Counted from the stretch's first letter, positions 35,835-44,821 are shown. The stretch: 64,000 nucleotides of DNA from Nocardia veterana NBRC 100344 (GCF_000308855.1 NZ_BAGM01000117.1:181148-245147), one strand, 5' to 3'. Notes: generated by a model from the letters alone, not told the origin. Numbers and translations are program-made.

Positions 35835-36647
35835 CTACCGTGTTCCCGCGCGCTGGAGAATCCGCTCGGCGTGCCGGATCACCGGACCGTCCACCATGCG
35901 GCCCTCGAAACTGAACACACCACGGTTGCGGGGTACCTCCGCCAGTACGCGCCGGGCCCAGTCCACTTCGTCGTCGCCGGGGGCGTACGCCGCTCGGATG
36001 ACCGCGAGCTGCTTCGGGTGGATGGCCACCTTGACGTCGTAGCCGACGGCCACCGCTTCGTCGCATTCGGCCCGCAATCCGTCGAGGTCGGCGATGTCCA
36101 GATACACCGAGTCGAGGGCGAGCTTGCCGTACGCCTTCGCCGCCAGCAGCGCGGTCGAGCGCAGCTGCCGTGCCACATCGCGGTAGCTGCCGTCGGCGCG
36201 GCGGCTGGAATTGCCGCCGAGTCCGGCGACCAGATCCTCCGCCCCGGCCATCGAGGCGATCGCATTCGGTTCGGCCATGACCGCTTCGGTACGCAGGGCC
36301 CCCAGCGGCGATTCGAACAGCGCGATCACCTCGTAGTCGGACAGCAGCGAGAGCTGTTCGGCCGATTCGCATTTGGGCAACATGAGCCGGTGGTAGGAGG
36401 TCGAGGCCAGGGCGGACAGGTCGGCGTCGAAGTCGTGGGTTCCGGCGGCATTGACCCGGACCACCGTGCGCTCCGGATCGAGCGGTGTCGCCAGCAGTAC
36501 CTCGCGGGCGGCCTCCTTGTCCCCGGCCGCCACCCCGTCCTCCAGATCGATGATCACGACATCGGCTGCGGCAGCAGCCTTTTCGTAGCGTTCGCCGCGG
36601 TCGGCGGGACAGAACAGCCAGGCCGGGCCCGGAGGTTCCCAACTCAT
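35835..36647 (-). CDS. citE: CitE-like beta-hydroxyacyl-CoA lyase (HpcH/HpaI family)
   Basis: This 270-residue TIM-barrel lyase is similar in sequence features and gene context to M. tuberculosis Rv2498c. That protein has been reported as a stand-alone lyase acting on (S)-citramalyl-CoA and related acyl-CoAs in itaconate and leucine catabolism. Visible motifs are LFCPADRGERYEKA, VIIDLEDGV, VRVNAAGTHDFD, LMLPKCESAEQL, ALFESPLG and KVAIHPKQLAVIRAA. The LEDGV and FESP acidic residues bind Mg in the family. The gene lies 9 bp after the MaoC gene and 7 bp before the synthetase gene. No CitD or CitF partners are present, so this is not a citrate lyase complex. Confidence 0.88.
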   Translation of the reverse strand: MSWEPPGPAWLFCPADRGERYEKAAAAADVVIIDLEDGVAAGDKEAAREVLLATPLDPERTVVRVNAAGTHDFDADLSALASTSYHRLMLPKCESAEQLSLLSDYEVIALFESPLGALRTEAVMAEPNAIASMAGAEDLVAGLGGNSSRRADGSYRDVARQLRSTALLAAKAYGKLALDSVYLDIADLDGLRAECDEAVAVGYDVKVAIHPKQLAVIRAAYAPGDDEVDWARRVLAEVPRNRGVFSFEGRMVDGPVIRHAERILQRAGTR

Positions 36648-36656
36648 CCCGGCCCC

Positions 36657-37154
36657 CTACTCGCCGTCCGGGCGCATGCGCATGAGGGTCTTGCGCACCG
36701 CGGTGGCCACCACGTCGCCGTGCTGATTACGGCCGGTGTGGACGAAGGTCGCGATGCCCTCACCCGGCCGGCTCTCGGACTTGCGTTTGGCCGTCACCAG
36801 CGTTTCGGCGTACAGGGTGTCGCCGTGGTACATCGGCTTCGGGAAGGTGATCTCCGAGAAGCCGAGATTGCCGACGATGGTGCCCTGGGTCAGTTGCGTC
36901 ACGGACAAGCCGACCAGAATCGACAGAGTGAGCATGGAATTGACCAGCCGCTGATTGAACGGCGGCAGCGCGTCGGCGAAGGCCGCGTCCAGGTGCAGGG
37001 CCTGGGTATTCATCGTCTGTGTCGTGAAGCCGACGTTGTCGGCCTCGGTAATGGTGCGGCCGGGCCGATGTTCATACAGCACACCGACTTCCAGCTCCTC
37101 GAACCAGAGCCCGCGCTGCACCACCCGGCGTACCGGTTCCACCGTTTCGCTCAC
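36657..37154 (-). CDS. MaoC-like (R)-hydratase/dehydratase, Rv2499c-type
   Basis: This 165-residue hot-dog fold protein starts at a GTG that overlaps the acyl-CoA dehydrogenase stop by four bases (GTGA), so translation is coupled. It carries the MaoC-type opening ELEVGVLYEHRPGRTITEAD, then FTTQTMNTQALHLDAAFA, and FPKPMYHGDTLYAETLVT. Proteins of this kind hydrate enoyl-CoA or bind acyl-CoA. In the leucine pathway it may act on 3-methylglutaconyl-CoA or a related intermediate, but the exact step is not established from sequence. Confidence 0.85.
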   Translation of the reverse strand: MSETVEPVRRVVQRGLWFEELEVGVLYEHRPGRTITEADNVGFTTQTMNTQALHLDAAFADALPPFNQRLVNSMLTLSILVGLSVTQLTQGTIVGNLGFSEITFPKPMYHGDTLYAETLVTAKRKSESRPGEGIATFVHTGRNQHGDVVATAVRKTLMRMRPDGE

Positions 37155-38311
37155 AGTCCCAGCTCCCGTCCGATCAGCATCAACTGCACCTCGGTGGTGC
37201 CCTCACCGATTTCCAGAATCTTCGAATCCCGATAATGCCGGGCGACGGCGTATTCGTTCATGAAACCGTAGCCACCGAAGATCTGGGTGGCGTCGCGGGC
37301 GTTGTCCATCGCGGCCTCGCTGGCGACGAGTTTGGCGATGGCCGCCTCCTTCTTGAACGGCTTGCCGGCCAGCATCAGCGCGGCCGCGTCGTAGTAGGCG
37401 GTGCGTGCCGCGTGGGCGCGGGCTTCCATTCGCGCGATCTTGAACGCCACCGCTTGGTTGCGGCCGATGGTGCGGCCGAACGCCTCGCGTTCCCCGGCGT
37501 AGCGCACACTCTCGTCGACGCAGCCCTGGGCCGCGCCGACCGACAGCGCCGCGATCGCGATCCGCCCCTCGTCGAGAATCCGCAGGAAGTTGGCATACCC
37601 GCGCCCGCGTTCGCCGAGCAGATTGGCCTGCGGCACCCGCACATCGGTGAAGCTCAGCGGGTGGGTGTCCGAGGCGTGCCAGCCCACCTTGTTGTATGCC
37701 GGTTCGGCGACGAATCCGGGGGTGTCGGTCGGCACGAGAATGGTGGAGATCTCCTTCTTCCCCGCCGTCTCACCGGTCACCGCGGTCACCGTCACGAGCC
37801 GGGTGATGTCGGTGCCGGAGTTGGTGATGAACTGCTTGCTGCCGTTGATGATCCACTCGTCCCCGTCGAGTACGGCGGTGGTGCGGGTACCGCCCGCATC
37901 ACTGCCGGCACCCGGCTCGGTGAGCCCGAACGCGGCCAGTGCGCGGCCGGAGGTCAGCTGCGGCAGCCACTGCTGCTTCTGCTCCTCGTTACCGAAGCGG
38001 TAGATCGGCATCGCGCCCAGCGACACACCCGCCTCCAGTGTGATCGCGACGCTCTGGTCGATCTTGCCCAGTTCCTCGAGCGCCAGGCACAGCGCGAAGT
38101 AGTCGCCGCCCATGCCGCCGTACTCCTCCGGGAACGGGAGCCCGAACAGACCCATATCGGCCATCCCGGCGACCACGTCGTACGGGAAACTGTGGTCCGC
38201 ATCGTGTTTCGCCGCGACCGGCGCGACCACCTGATTCGCGAAGTCGCGGACGGTCAGGGCCAGGTCCCGGTACTCCTGCGGCAGCGTGCCGGTGGACAGG
38301 AAATCGCTCAT
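37151..38311 (-). CDS. fadE19: Acyl-CoA dehydrogenase, FadE19-like (probable isovaleryl/branched-chain)
   Basis: This is an FAD-dependent acyl-CoA dehydrogenase of 386 residues. It has the family landmarks AFGLTEPGAGSDAGGTRT, INGSKQFITNSG, VGWHASDTHPLSFTDVRVP, RNQAVAFKIARMEARAHA, IFGGYGFMNEYAVARHYRD and ILEIGEGTTEVQ. It starts within a four-base ATGA overlap with accA1. Its place between the carboxylase subunits and MaoC matches fadE19 in M. tuberculosis. A branched-chain substrate such as isovaleryl-CoA is therefore expected, yielding methylcrotonyl-CoA for AccA1/AccD1. Much longer open frames upstream in the same frame lie inside accA1 and are not part of this protein. Confidence 0.9.
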   Translation of the reverse strand: MSDFLSTGTLPQEYRDLALTVRDFANQVVAPVAAKHDADHSFPYDVVAGMADMGLFGLPFPEEYGGMGGDYFALCLALEELGKIDQSVAITLEAGVSLGAMPIYRFGNEEQKQQWLPQLTSGRALAAFGLTEPGAGSDAGGTRTTAVLDGDEWIINGSKQFITNSGTDITRLVTVTAVTGETAGKKEISTILVPTDTPGFVAEPAYNKVGWHASDTHPLSFTDVRVPQANLLGERGRGYANFLRILDEGRIAIAALSVGAAQGCVDESVRYAGEREAFGRTIGRNQAVAFKIARMEARAHAARTAYYDAAALMLAGKPFKKEAAIAKLVASEAAMDNARDATQIFGGYGFMNEYAVARHYRDSKILEIGEGTTEVQLMLIGRELGL

Positions 38312-40353
38312 GCGTGTGCCTCTTTCTGCTTGTTGCCGGCGCCCTGTTCGCCGTCCGGTCGGGGCGCTGCGGCGATCCGGGCCAGCACCTGCTCGACCTG
38401 CACCTGATCGCCCGCCGCCACCAACAGCTCCACGGTCCCCGCCACGGGCGCGGTCAGGGTGTGTTCCATCTTCATCGCCTCGACCACCACAACCGGGGTG
38501 CCGGCGGCCACCTCGGTGCCCGGCTGCACGTGCACCGCGATCACCGAACCCGGCATCGGGCTGAGGATCTGGGCGTCGGTGAGCTGCTCGTCTCCGCCGC
38601 GCAGGCTGGGTTCGGCGACCTCGCGCACCGCGACCACGCCGTCGGCACCGGCCACCCAGATCGGTCCGTCGGCCTCGGCGACCCGGTACCGGATACGAAT
38701 GTCGTCGAGTGTCATCGTCAGCACCGCACCGTCCAGGGTCGCGGTCAGCGGGCGGGGTTCGGCGTCGTCCACCGCTACCGAGGCCGCTGTGGGCGCCCCC
38801 GTAATCGCCACGTGCACAAGGCGATCCCCGCCCTCGAGCCGCAGCACGGTCGGTGCGGGCGCACCGATCCGCCAGCCGTTCGGAATCTCCCACGGCCCGC
38901 GCGGCGCGGCCGGCCAGGTACGTAGCCAGCGGGTGACGGCCGCCGCGATGAACTGCTCGTCGGTGACATCGGCGGGCCGGAAGTCGCCCGCGCGTCGATC
39001 GAGCAGGCCGGTGTCGAGCGCGCCGCGGCGCACGTCGGGGTCGGCCAGCAGGAAGCGAAGGAAATCGGTATTGGTCCGCACACCCAGAACCTCGGTGTCG
39101 GCCAGAGCTCGGTCCAGCCGGAGGAGCGCCGTATCGCGGTCGGGGCCGTGCGCGATGACCTTCGACAACATCGGGTCGTAATCGCTGCCGATCACGCTGC
39201 CCGTGCGTAGGCCGGAATCCACTCGCACGCCCGGGCCCTGCGGTTCGGACAGGGCCAGCACGGTGCCACCGGTCGGCAGGAAGTCCCGGCCCGGATCCTC
39301 GGCGTAGACGCGGGCCTCCATCGCGTGCCCGGTGAGCTGGATATCGTCCTGCTGCGCGATGATCTTCTGCCCGGCCGCGACGCGCACCTGGCATTCCACC
39401 AGGTCCACGCCGGTCACGAGTTCGGTGACCGGATGCTCGACCTGCAGCCGGGTATTCATCTCCATGAAGAAGAATTCGTCGGGGCGGTCGGCCGAGACGA
39501 TGAATTCGACGGTTCCGGCGCCGACATAGTCGACACTGCGGGCGGTATTGCAGGCCGCGGCGCCGATACGAGCGCGGGTCTCGGGATCCAGCAGCGGCGA
39601 GGGCGCCTCCTCGATCACCTTCTGGTGGCGGCGTTGCAGACTGCATTCCCGTTCGCCCAGATGCACGACGTTGCCGAATCGGTCCGCGAGCACCTGGACC
39701 TCGATATGCCGCGGGGTCGCGACGAAGCGTTCCAGGAACAGTGTGTCGTCGCCGAAGGCGGACGCCGCCTCCCGGCGCGCGCTGACCAGGGCGGCGGGCA
39801 GATCGGCGGGATCATCGACCCGGCGCATCCCCTTACCGCCACCACCGGCCGACGGCTTGACCAACACCGGGTACCCGATACCGGTTGCCGCGGCGATCAA
39901 TTCGGCATCCGTGAGCCCGGGCCGGGCGATACCGGGCACCACCGGAACGCCGAAGGCGGCGACCGCGGTCTTGGCCGCGATCTTGTCCCCCATGATCTCG
40001 ATCGCCCGCACCGGCGGGCCGAGGAAGACGATGCCCGCCTGCTCCAGCGCCGCGGCGAAGGCCGAATTCTCCGACAGGAAGCCGTATCCCGGATGGACCG
40101 CCTGCGCACCGGAACGCAGTGCCGCGTCCACCACGCGGTCGATGTCGAGGTAGCTCTGCCGCGCCGGCGCCGGTCCGAGCCGGACCGCGATATCGGCCTC
40201 GGCCACGTGCCGGGCGGTCACATCGGCATCGCTGTAGACCGCGACCGAGCGAATGCCCATGGCCCGCAATGTCCGGATCACCCGGACCGCGATCTCCCCG
40301 CGATTGGCGACCAGCACCGTGTCGAAGGAGACCGGTTGAGATTTGTTCAGCAT
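38308..40353 (-). CDS. accA1: Methylcrotonyl-CoA carboxylase alpha (biotin carboxylase + BCCP)
   Basis: This 681-residue biotin-dependent subunit has a biotin carboxylase domain (VLVANRGEIAVRVIRT, HPGYGFLSENSAFA, KPSAGGGGKGMRR, EMNTRLQVEHPVTELVTG) and a C-terminal biotinyl domain. The lysine to be biotinylated sits in VEAMKMEHTLTAP. It carboxylates biotin with ATP and bicarbonate and hands CO2 to AccD1. The order accD1-accA1-fadE19-MaoC-citE is that of the mycobacterial leucine locus, where this pair is a 3-methylcrotonyl-CoA carboxylase. It starts four bases after the accD1 stop codon. Confidence 0.93.
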   Translation of the reverse strand: MLNKSQPVSFDTVLVANRGEIAVRVIRTLRAMGIRSVAVYSDADVTARHVAEADIAVRLGPAPARQSYLDIDRVVDAALRSGAQAVHPGYGFLSENSAFAAALEQAGIVFLGPPVRAIEIMGDKIAAKTAVAAFGVPVVPGIARPGLTDAELIAAATGIGYPVLVKPSAGGGGKGMRRVDDPADLPAALVSARREAASAFGDDTLFLERFVATPRHIEVQVLADRFGNVVHLGERECSLQRRHQKVIEEAPSPLLDPETRARIGAAACNTARSVDYVGAGTVEFIVSADRPDEFFFMEMNTRLQVEHPVTELVTGVDLVECQVRVAAGQKIIAQQDDIQLTGHAMEARVYAEDPGRDFLPTGGTVLALSEPQGPGVRVDSGLRTGSVIGSDYDPMLSKVIAHGPDRDTALLRLDRALADTEVLGVRTNTDFLRFLLADPDVRRGALDTGLLDRRAGDFRPADVTDEQFIAAAVTRWLRTWPAAPRGPWEIPNGWRIGAPAPTVLRLEGGDRLVHVAITGAPTAASVAVDDAEPRPLTATLDGAVLTMTLDDIRIRYRVAEADGPIWVAGADGVVAVREVAEPSLRGGDEQLTDAQILSPMPGSVIAVHVQPGTEVAAGTPVVVVEAMKMEHTLTAPVAGTVELLVAAGDQVQVEQVLARIAAAPRPDGEQGAGNKQKEAHA

Positions 40354-40357
40354 GCGA

Positions 40358-41938
40358 TCACATCCGGAAGACGCCGTAGGAGACAGGTTCGAGGGGTGCC
40401 TGCGCGCAGACCGAGAGTGCGAGCCCGAGTACGGTGCGGGTGTCCGCGGGGTCGATCACGCCGTCGTCCCAGAGCCGCGCGGTGGAGTAGTACGGATTGC
40501 CCTGGCGCTCGTACTGGTCCCGGATCGGCGCCTTGAACTCCTCCTGCTGTTCGGGAGTCCAGGCCTCGCCCAACTGGTCACCGCGCACGGTCGCCAGCAC
40601 CGATGCGGCCTGTTCGCCACCCATCACCGAGATGCGCGCATTCGGCCACATCCACAGGAAGCGCGGCGAGTACGCGCGGCCGCACATCGAATAGTTGCCG
40701 GCGCCGTAGGAGCCGCCGATGACCACCGTCAGTTTCGGCACCCGCGCACACGCGACGGCGGTGACCATCTTCGCGCCGTGTTTGGCGATACCGCTCGCCT
40801 CGTAGTCACGCCCGACCATGAAGCCGGTGATGTTCTGCAGGAACACCAGCGGGATCACCCGTTTGTCGCACAATTCGATGAAATGCGCGCCCTTCTGGGC
40901 GGATTCGCCGAACAACACCCCGTTGTTGGCGACGATGCCGACCGGGTGTCCGTGGATGCGGGCGAAGCCGGTGACCAGCGTGCGCCCGTACTCGGCTTTG
41001 AACTCCTGGAACTGCCCGCCGTCGACGATGCGCTCGATCACCTCGTGCACGTCGTAGGGGGTGCGCAGGTCGACCGGCACCACGTCGTAGAGCTCGTCCT
41101 GCGCGGCGATCGGGTCGACCGGTGCGGCGATCTCCCACGGACTCGGCGATTTCGGTGCGAAGGTGCCGACGATGCGGCGCACGATCCGCAGCGCATCCTC
41201 GTCGTTGTCGGCCAGATGATCGGTGACGCCCGAGGTGCGCGAATGCAATTCACCGCCGCCGAGCTCCTCCGCGGTCACCACCTCACCGGTGGCCGCCTTC
41301 ACCAGCGGCGGGCCGCCCAGGAAGATCGTGCCCTGATTGCGCACGATCACCGCTTCGTCGCTCATCGCGGGCACATAGGCGCCGCCGGCCGTGCAGGAAC
41401 CGAGCACCGCGGCGATCTGCGGAATCCCCTTGGCGCTCATGGTCGCCTGGTTGTAGAAGATGCGACCGAAATGTTCGCGGTCGGGGAAGACGTCGTCCTG
41501 ATGGGGCAGGTGCGCACCGCCGGAGTCGACCAGATAGATACACGGCAGATGGTTCTGCAGCGCGATCTCCTGGGCCCGCAGATGCTTCTTCACGGTCATC
41601 GGGTAATAGGTGCCGCCCTTGACGGTGGCGTCGTTGGCGACGATGACGCATTCGCGCCCCGAGACCCGGCCGATGCCGCCGATCACCCCGGCCCCCGGAC
41701 ATTCGTCGCCGTACATCCCGTCGGCCGCCAGCGGGGACAGTTCCAGAAACGGGCTACCGGGGTCCAGCAGCCGGTCCACCCGCTGCCGCGGCAGCAGTTT
41801 GCCGCGCGCGACATGCCGCTCGCGCGCCCGTTCGGGTCCGCCCAGTGCACTCGCCGCCAGCTTTGCGCGCAGCTCGTCGAGCAGCGCCAGATGTGCGGCC
41901 CGATTACCGGTCTGCACGTCCTGGGTAACGGTCATCAC
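40358..41938 (-). CDS. accD1: Methylcrotonyl-CoA carboxylase beta (carboxyltransferase)
   Basis: This 526-residue carboxyltransferase transfers CO2 from biotin to 3-methylcrotonyl-CoA. Landmarks are RERHVARGKLLPRQRVDRLLD, YYPMTVKKHLRAQEIALQN, LVDSGGAHLPHQ, GSCTAGGAYVPAMSDEAVIV, FLQNITGFMVG and MGGEQAASVLATV, as in MCC/PCC beta chains. The start is GTG at 41938 or ATG at 41935, adjacent codons; neither has a clear Shine-Dalgarno, so a leaderless transcript from the divergent promoter is possible. It is the first gene of a six-gene operon, opposite a TetR regulator. Confidence 0.94.
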   Translation of the reverse strand: MMTVTQDVQTGNRAAHLALLDELRAKLAASALGGPERARERHVARGKLLPRQRVDRLLDPGSPFLELSPLAADGMYGDECPGAGVIGGIGRVSGRECVIVANDATVKGGTYYPMTVKKHLRAQEIALQNHLPCIYLVDSGGAHLPHQDDVFPDREHFGRIFYNQATMSAKGIPQIAAVLGSCTAGGAYVPAMSDEAVIVRNQGTIFLGGPPLVKAATGEVVTAEELGGGELHSRTSGVTDHLADNDEDALRIVRRIVGTFAPKSPSPWEIAAPVDPIAAQDELYDVVPVDLRTPYDVHEVIERIVDGGQFQEFKAEYGRTLVTGFARIHGHPVGIVANNGVLFGESAQKGAHFIELCDKRVIPLVFLQNITGFMVGRDYEASGIAKHGAKMVTAVACARVPKLTVVIGGSYGAGNYSMCGRAYSPRFLWMWPNARISVMGGEQAASVLATVRGDQLGEAWTPEQQEEFKAPIRDQYERQGNPYYSTARLWDDGVIDPADTRTVLGLALSVCAQAPLEPVSYGVFRM

Positions 41939-41955
41939 GCCATCCTGCCCATTCG

Positions 41956-41997
41956 GTTAGTGGCCAATAACTGGAATCCAAGATAATCTTGACTAAC
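41956..41997. promoter_or_regulatory. Operator-like region between accD1 and tetR
   Basis: The region contains the perfect palindrome CAAGATAATCTTG at 41979-41991, flanked by GTTAGT (41956-41961) and ACTAAC (41992-41997) as widely spaced inverted arms. It lies in the 91-bp divergent gap and is AT-rich against a GC-rich background. This fits a TetR operator that controls both the leucine operon and the regulator. Confidence 0.55.
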
Positions 41998-42029
41998 TGA
42001 AATGTCCAGACGTGCCGATAGGAGGGGTG

Positions 42030-42623
42030 ATGGGCAGCAGTGAGGCAGTCGCCCCGACGCGCCGCGAACAACTCAAGGCGCAGCGGCGGCAACAGCTGCT
42101 GGATGCCGGCGCCCGCCTGATCGCCGATCGCGGGTTCCCCGGCGTCCGGCTCGACGATCTGGGCGCGGCGGCGGGCATCAGCGGTCCGGCGGTCTACCGG
42201 CACTTCCCCAACAAGGAGGCGGTGCTGGTCGAGCTGCTGGTCGGAATCAGCACCCGGCTGTTCGAGGGCGGGCGGGCCGTGGCCGACCAGGCCGCCTCAC
42301 CGCGCGAGGCCCTGTCGGGGCTGATCGAATTCCACCTCGACTTCGCGCTGGGCGAACCCGAACTCATCCGCATTCAGGATCGTGACCTGGAGAGCCTGCC
42401 CGAGGCCGCGCGCCGGCAGGTGCGGCGACTGCAGCGTCAGTATGTGGAGATCTGGGTGGGCGTGCTGTGCGAGCTGCATCCGGATCTGGCCGAAACCGCC
42501 GCCCGGGTGATGGCCCATGCGGCATTCGGCCTCATCAACTCCACTCCGCACAGCGCCTCGCCGACCCTGGCCGGGCGCGCCCGGCCCATCCTGCGCGATA
42601 TGGCCTGGGCCGCGCTGAGCTGA
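42030..42623 (+). CDS. TetR-family regulator of the leucine operon (Rv2506-like position)
   Basis: This 197-residue repressor-type protein has the helix-turn-helix LDDLGAAAGISGPAVYRHFPNK near residues 35-57, with a typical TetR ligand domain after it. GGAGGGG lies directly before GTG/ATG at 42027/42030; the ATG is used here. It diverges from accD1 exactly as Rv2506 diverges from its leucine locus in M. tuberculosis. It probably senses a branched-chain acyl-CoA intermediate and represses accD1-accA1-fadE19 and its own gene; the ligand is inferred. Confidence 0.88.
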   Translation: MGSSEAVAPTRREQLKAQRRQQLLDAGARLIADRGFPGVRLDDLGAAAGISGPAVYRHFPNKEAVLVELLVGISTRLFEGGRAVADQAASPREALSGLIEFHLDFALGEPELIRIQDRDLESLPEAARRQVRRLQRQYVEIWVGVLCELHPDLAETAARVMAHAAFGLINSTPHSASPTLAGRARPILRDMAWAALS

Positions 42624-42636
42624 GGGGCGCGCCGGT

Positions 42637-43080
42637 TCAGTCGCGGCGCAATTCCTGATCCGCCGTCGCCAGCACGAAATGCAGGCCGAGGTACACCGCG
42701 GGTAACAGCGCCAGCGTGCAGGCCGCGGCGAAAATCGGTGCGGCAACCTCGAATTGGGACTGCCAGCGCACCCGCGTACCGGCGGGATGATCCTCGAAGG
42801 TGACCGTTCCGTCCTGATGACGCAGCGGCGGAAGGGATTTCACCACGCGATAACGAAACAGGCGCGGCGGGTCGTAGTCGACGACCTCTTCGGTGAGCCG
42901 CAACAGCGGGGTCACCAGCAGCCGCACGGCGCCGACCCCGTGCTCGGAGACATTCCCCGGCCGCACCGGGGTGACCCGCCGGATCGCCGGAACGCGCTGA
43001 TAATTGGTGGCATCGGTGATCCAGTCGAAGACATCGGCGCGGGGTGCCCGGATGATCCGTTCCAGGTCCAGCGTGCGCAT
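42637..43080 (-). CDS. SRPBCC-family protein with C-terminal membrane segment
   Basis: The start ATG at 43080 is preceded by GAAGGGA, which gives 147 residues. The beginning, MRTLDLERIIRAPRADVFDW, is typical of START/SRPBCC lipid-binding folds, and VVDYDPPRLFRYRVV with RVRWQSQFEV fits later strands. A hydrophobic stretch near the C-terminus (about residues 118-140, TLALLPAVYLGLHFVLA) looks like a membrane anchor. The function is unknown. The gene converges with the TetR gene (13-bp gap), and the upstream side faces a long intergenic region and a double-TetR gene. Confidence 0.75.
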   Translation of the reverse strand: MRTLDLERIIRAPRADVFDWITDATNYQRVPAIRRVTPVRPGNVSEHGVGAVRLLVTPLLRLTEEVVDYDPPRLFRYRVVKSLPPLRHQDGTVTFEDHPAGTRVRWQSQFEVAAPIFAAACTLALLPAVYLGLHFVLATADQELRRD

Positions 43081-43537
43081 CGAGTATCCCTTCACTGCCG
43101 CGTCGTCGCGTCCGTTCCGAGCGGTCACCGGTGCCGATCGGTGTCGAGTCGCAGCGCAGCCTACGGCGGTATCGGCACCGGCTGCCAGCGGCGCGACTCG
43201 AAACGATGCGGTTTCGATATCCGTCAGCGACCTGGTCGCTCGCCCAGCGGACCGGCCGGGATAAATCGTTGTGGCATAGTGATTTTCACCGACCACGCCG
43301 CGACTGGGAAGAGGACCACACAACCCCCGGGCGCACCTGGACCACAACCCGGGCAATCCGGAACCGGCGGGACTCACCTGCCATCGGATCGGGCGGCAGC
43401 TCGGCGAGATCGCTGGAGCGCACCCGGTGCCACTGTGAGCCGGCCCACCTCCACCCCGTCCCGATGCGGAACCGTCGGTAACACCGAGCGGAGACCGATC
43501 ACCCGATGACTACCATGGCATTCATGAGTGCCGAGGA
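43081..43537. promoter_or_regulatory. 457-bp divergent intergenic region with an inverted repeat
   Basis: I see no supported gene here. The inverted repeat TCGAAAC (43198-43204) and GTTTCGA (43211-43217), with a 6-base spacer, has the size of a TetR operator. It may serve the double-TetR gene or the SRPBCC gene. The stretch near 43258-43290 is locally AT-richer and could hold a promoter, but no clear -35/-10 pair stands out. Confidence 0.4.
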
Positions 43538-44821
43538 GTGCCGCCGCACCACAGACAGGCCGAAACCGTGACCCCAGAGCGTGGCACCACGAGCCCCGCA
43601 GAACAGGCGACAACAAAGCCGCAGGAGCGGGTGATTCGCCGTCGCCCGAAGAATCGTCGCGCCCAGATCGCGGCAACCTCGGCGGCCGCCTTCGGATCCC
43701 TGGGCTACCACGGGGTCAGCATGGAGGATATCGCCTCCCGGCTCGGCATCTCCTCGGCCGCACTCTACCGGCACTATCCGAGCAAGTACGCGCTGTTCCG
43801 GGAGGAATTGCTGCGGCTGGGCGCGCTGACCGCGGAATCGACCACGGTCGCGCCGGAGGCCGCCGAACTGCCCGTCGAACAGCGGTTGGCCGGCGTTCTC
43901 GACGCGGTGATCGCGGCGACGATCGCCAATCGACCGACCGTCACCCTGGTGCGCTGGGAGGGCCGCTACCTCGACGAGACCGACCGCGCCACGCTGAACG
44001 AGCAATTCACCACCGCCATCCACGCGCTGGCCGACCTCATCGGCGAGCTGCGCCCCGAATTGCCACGCCCCGACCGCTCGCTACGCGCGGTGGCACTACT
44101 CAGCATCGTGAGCAGTATCGGTGACCACCACGCCACGCTGCCCGTGAAATCCCTTACCGCCGTGCTGAATTCGGCGGCATGGGCCCTGATTCGCGCGGAT
44201 CTGCCCGAGGCCGAGAGCACCGCCCGGCCGTCCGGTTCGGTCGAGATCCCGCAGTCGTTCAAACACGAACTGCTGCTGAAGAAATCGGTGGAACTGTTCC
44301 ATCAGCGCGGATACCCCAATGTGAGCGTGGAGGATATCGCGACCGCCGCGGATCTGTCGGCCGCGTCGGCGGTCTATCGGTACTACCGCAGTAAGAGCGA
44401 TCTGCTGGCCGCCGCCTTCCGGCGCGCCGCCGACCGGGTATCCGGCGCGATCGGTCCGGCCACCGCATCCTCGAAGACGCCCGCCGAGGCGCTGTCGAAG
44501 CTGATCGATCTGTATGTGGCGGGGTCCTTCGCCGAACGCGAACTGACCTTCGTCTACTACGCCGAATTCAGCCACGTCCCGCCCGAGGAACGCACGGTCC
44601 TGCGCAATATCCAGCGCCTGATCGTGGCGGAATGGGTGAAACTGCTGATCGCGGTGCGGCCCGAGCTCACCGAGGCACAGGCCCGCATTCTGGTGCAGGC
44701 CGCCTTCGCGCTCGTGGTCGACCTGGGCCGCGTCTACGGCGACGACGAGAATCGCTGCCCGCCCGATCGCGTCGTCGCGCTGATGGAGATCGTGCTCTTC
44801 GGCCGGCCGCACTCGACCTAG
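43538..44821 (+). CDS. Tandem TetR protein (two complete TetR units in one chain)
   Basis: This protein of about 427 residues contains two TetR-type DNA-binding domains. The first is near residues 45-90 (VSMEDIASRLGISSAALYRHYPSK), and the second is near residues 255-300 (SVEDIATAADLSAASAVYRYY, one residue longer in the turn). Each is followed by a helical domain. Ordinary TetR proteins are about 200 residues and dimerise, so this looks like a covalent dimer or a two-site binder. The start is uncertain: GTG at 43538 has GAGGA immediately next to it, and GTG at 43568 is another choice. Similar double TetR proteins are known in mycobacteria and nocardiae. Targets are unknown. Confidence 0.82.
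   Translation: MPPHHRQAETVTPERGTTSPAEQATTKPQERVIRRRPKNRRAQIAATSAAAFGSLGYHGVSMEDIASRLGISSAALYRHYPSKYALFREELLRLGALTAESTTVAPEAAELPVEQRLAGVLDAVIAATIANRPTVTLVRWEGRYLDETDRATLNEQFTTAIHALADLIGELRPELPRPDRSLRAVALLSIVSSIGDHHATLPVKSLTAVLNSAAWALIRADLPEAESTARPSGSVEIPQSFKHELLLKKSVELFHQRGYPNVSVEDIATAADLSAASAVYRYYRSKSDLLAAAFRRAADRVSGAIGPATASSKTPAEALSKLIDLYVAGSFAERELTFVYYAEFSHVPPEERTVLRNIQRLIVAEWVKLLIAVRPELTEAQARILVQAAFALVVDLGRVYGDDENRCPPDRVVALMEIVLFGRPHST

Noticed and set aside
38312..39646. Long upstream extension of the acyl-CoA dehydrogenase frame
   Set aside because: It overlaps accA1 on the same strand in another frame and is Arg/Gly-rich; the real start lies in the ATGA overlap at 38311.
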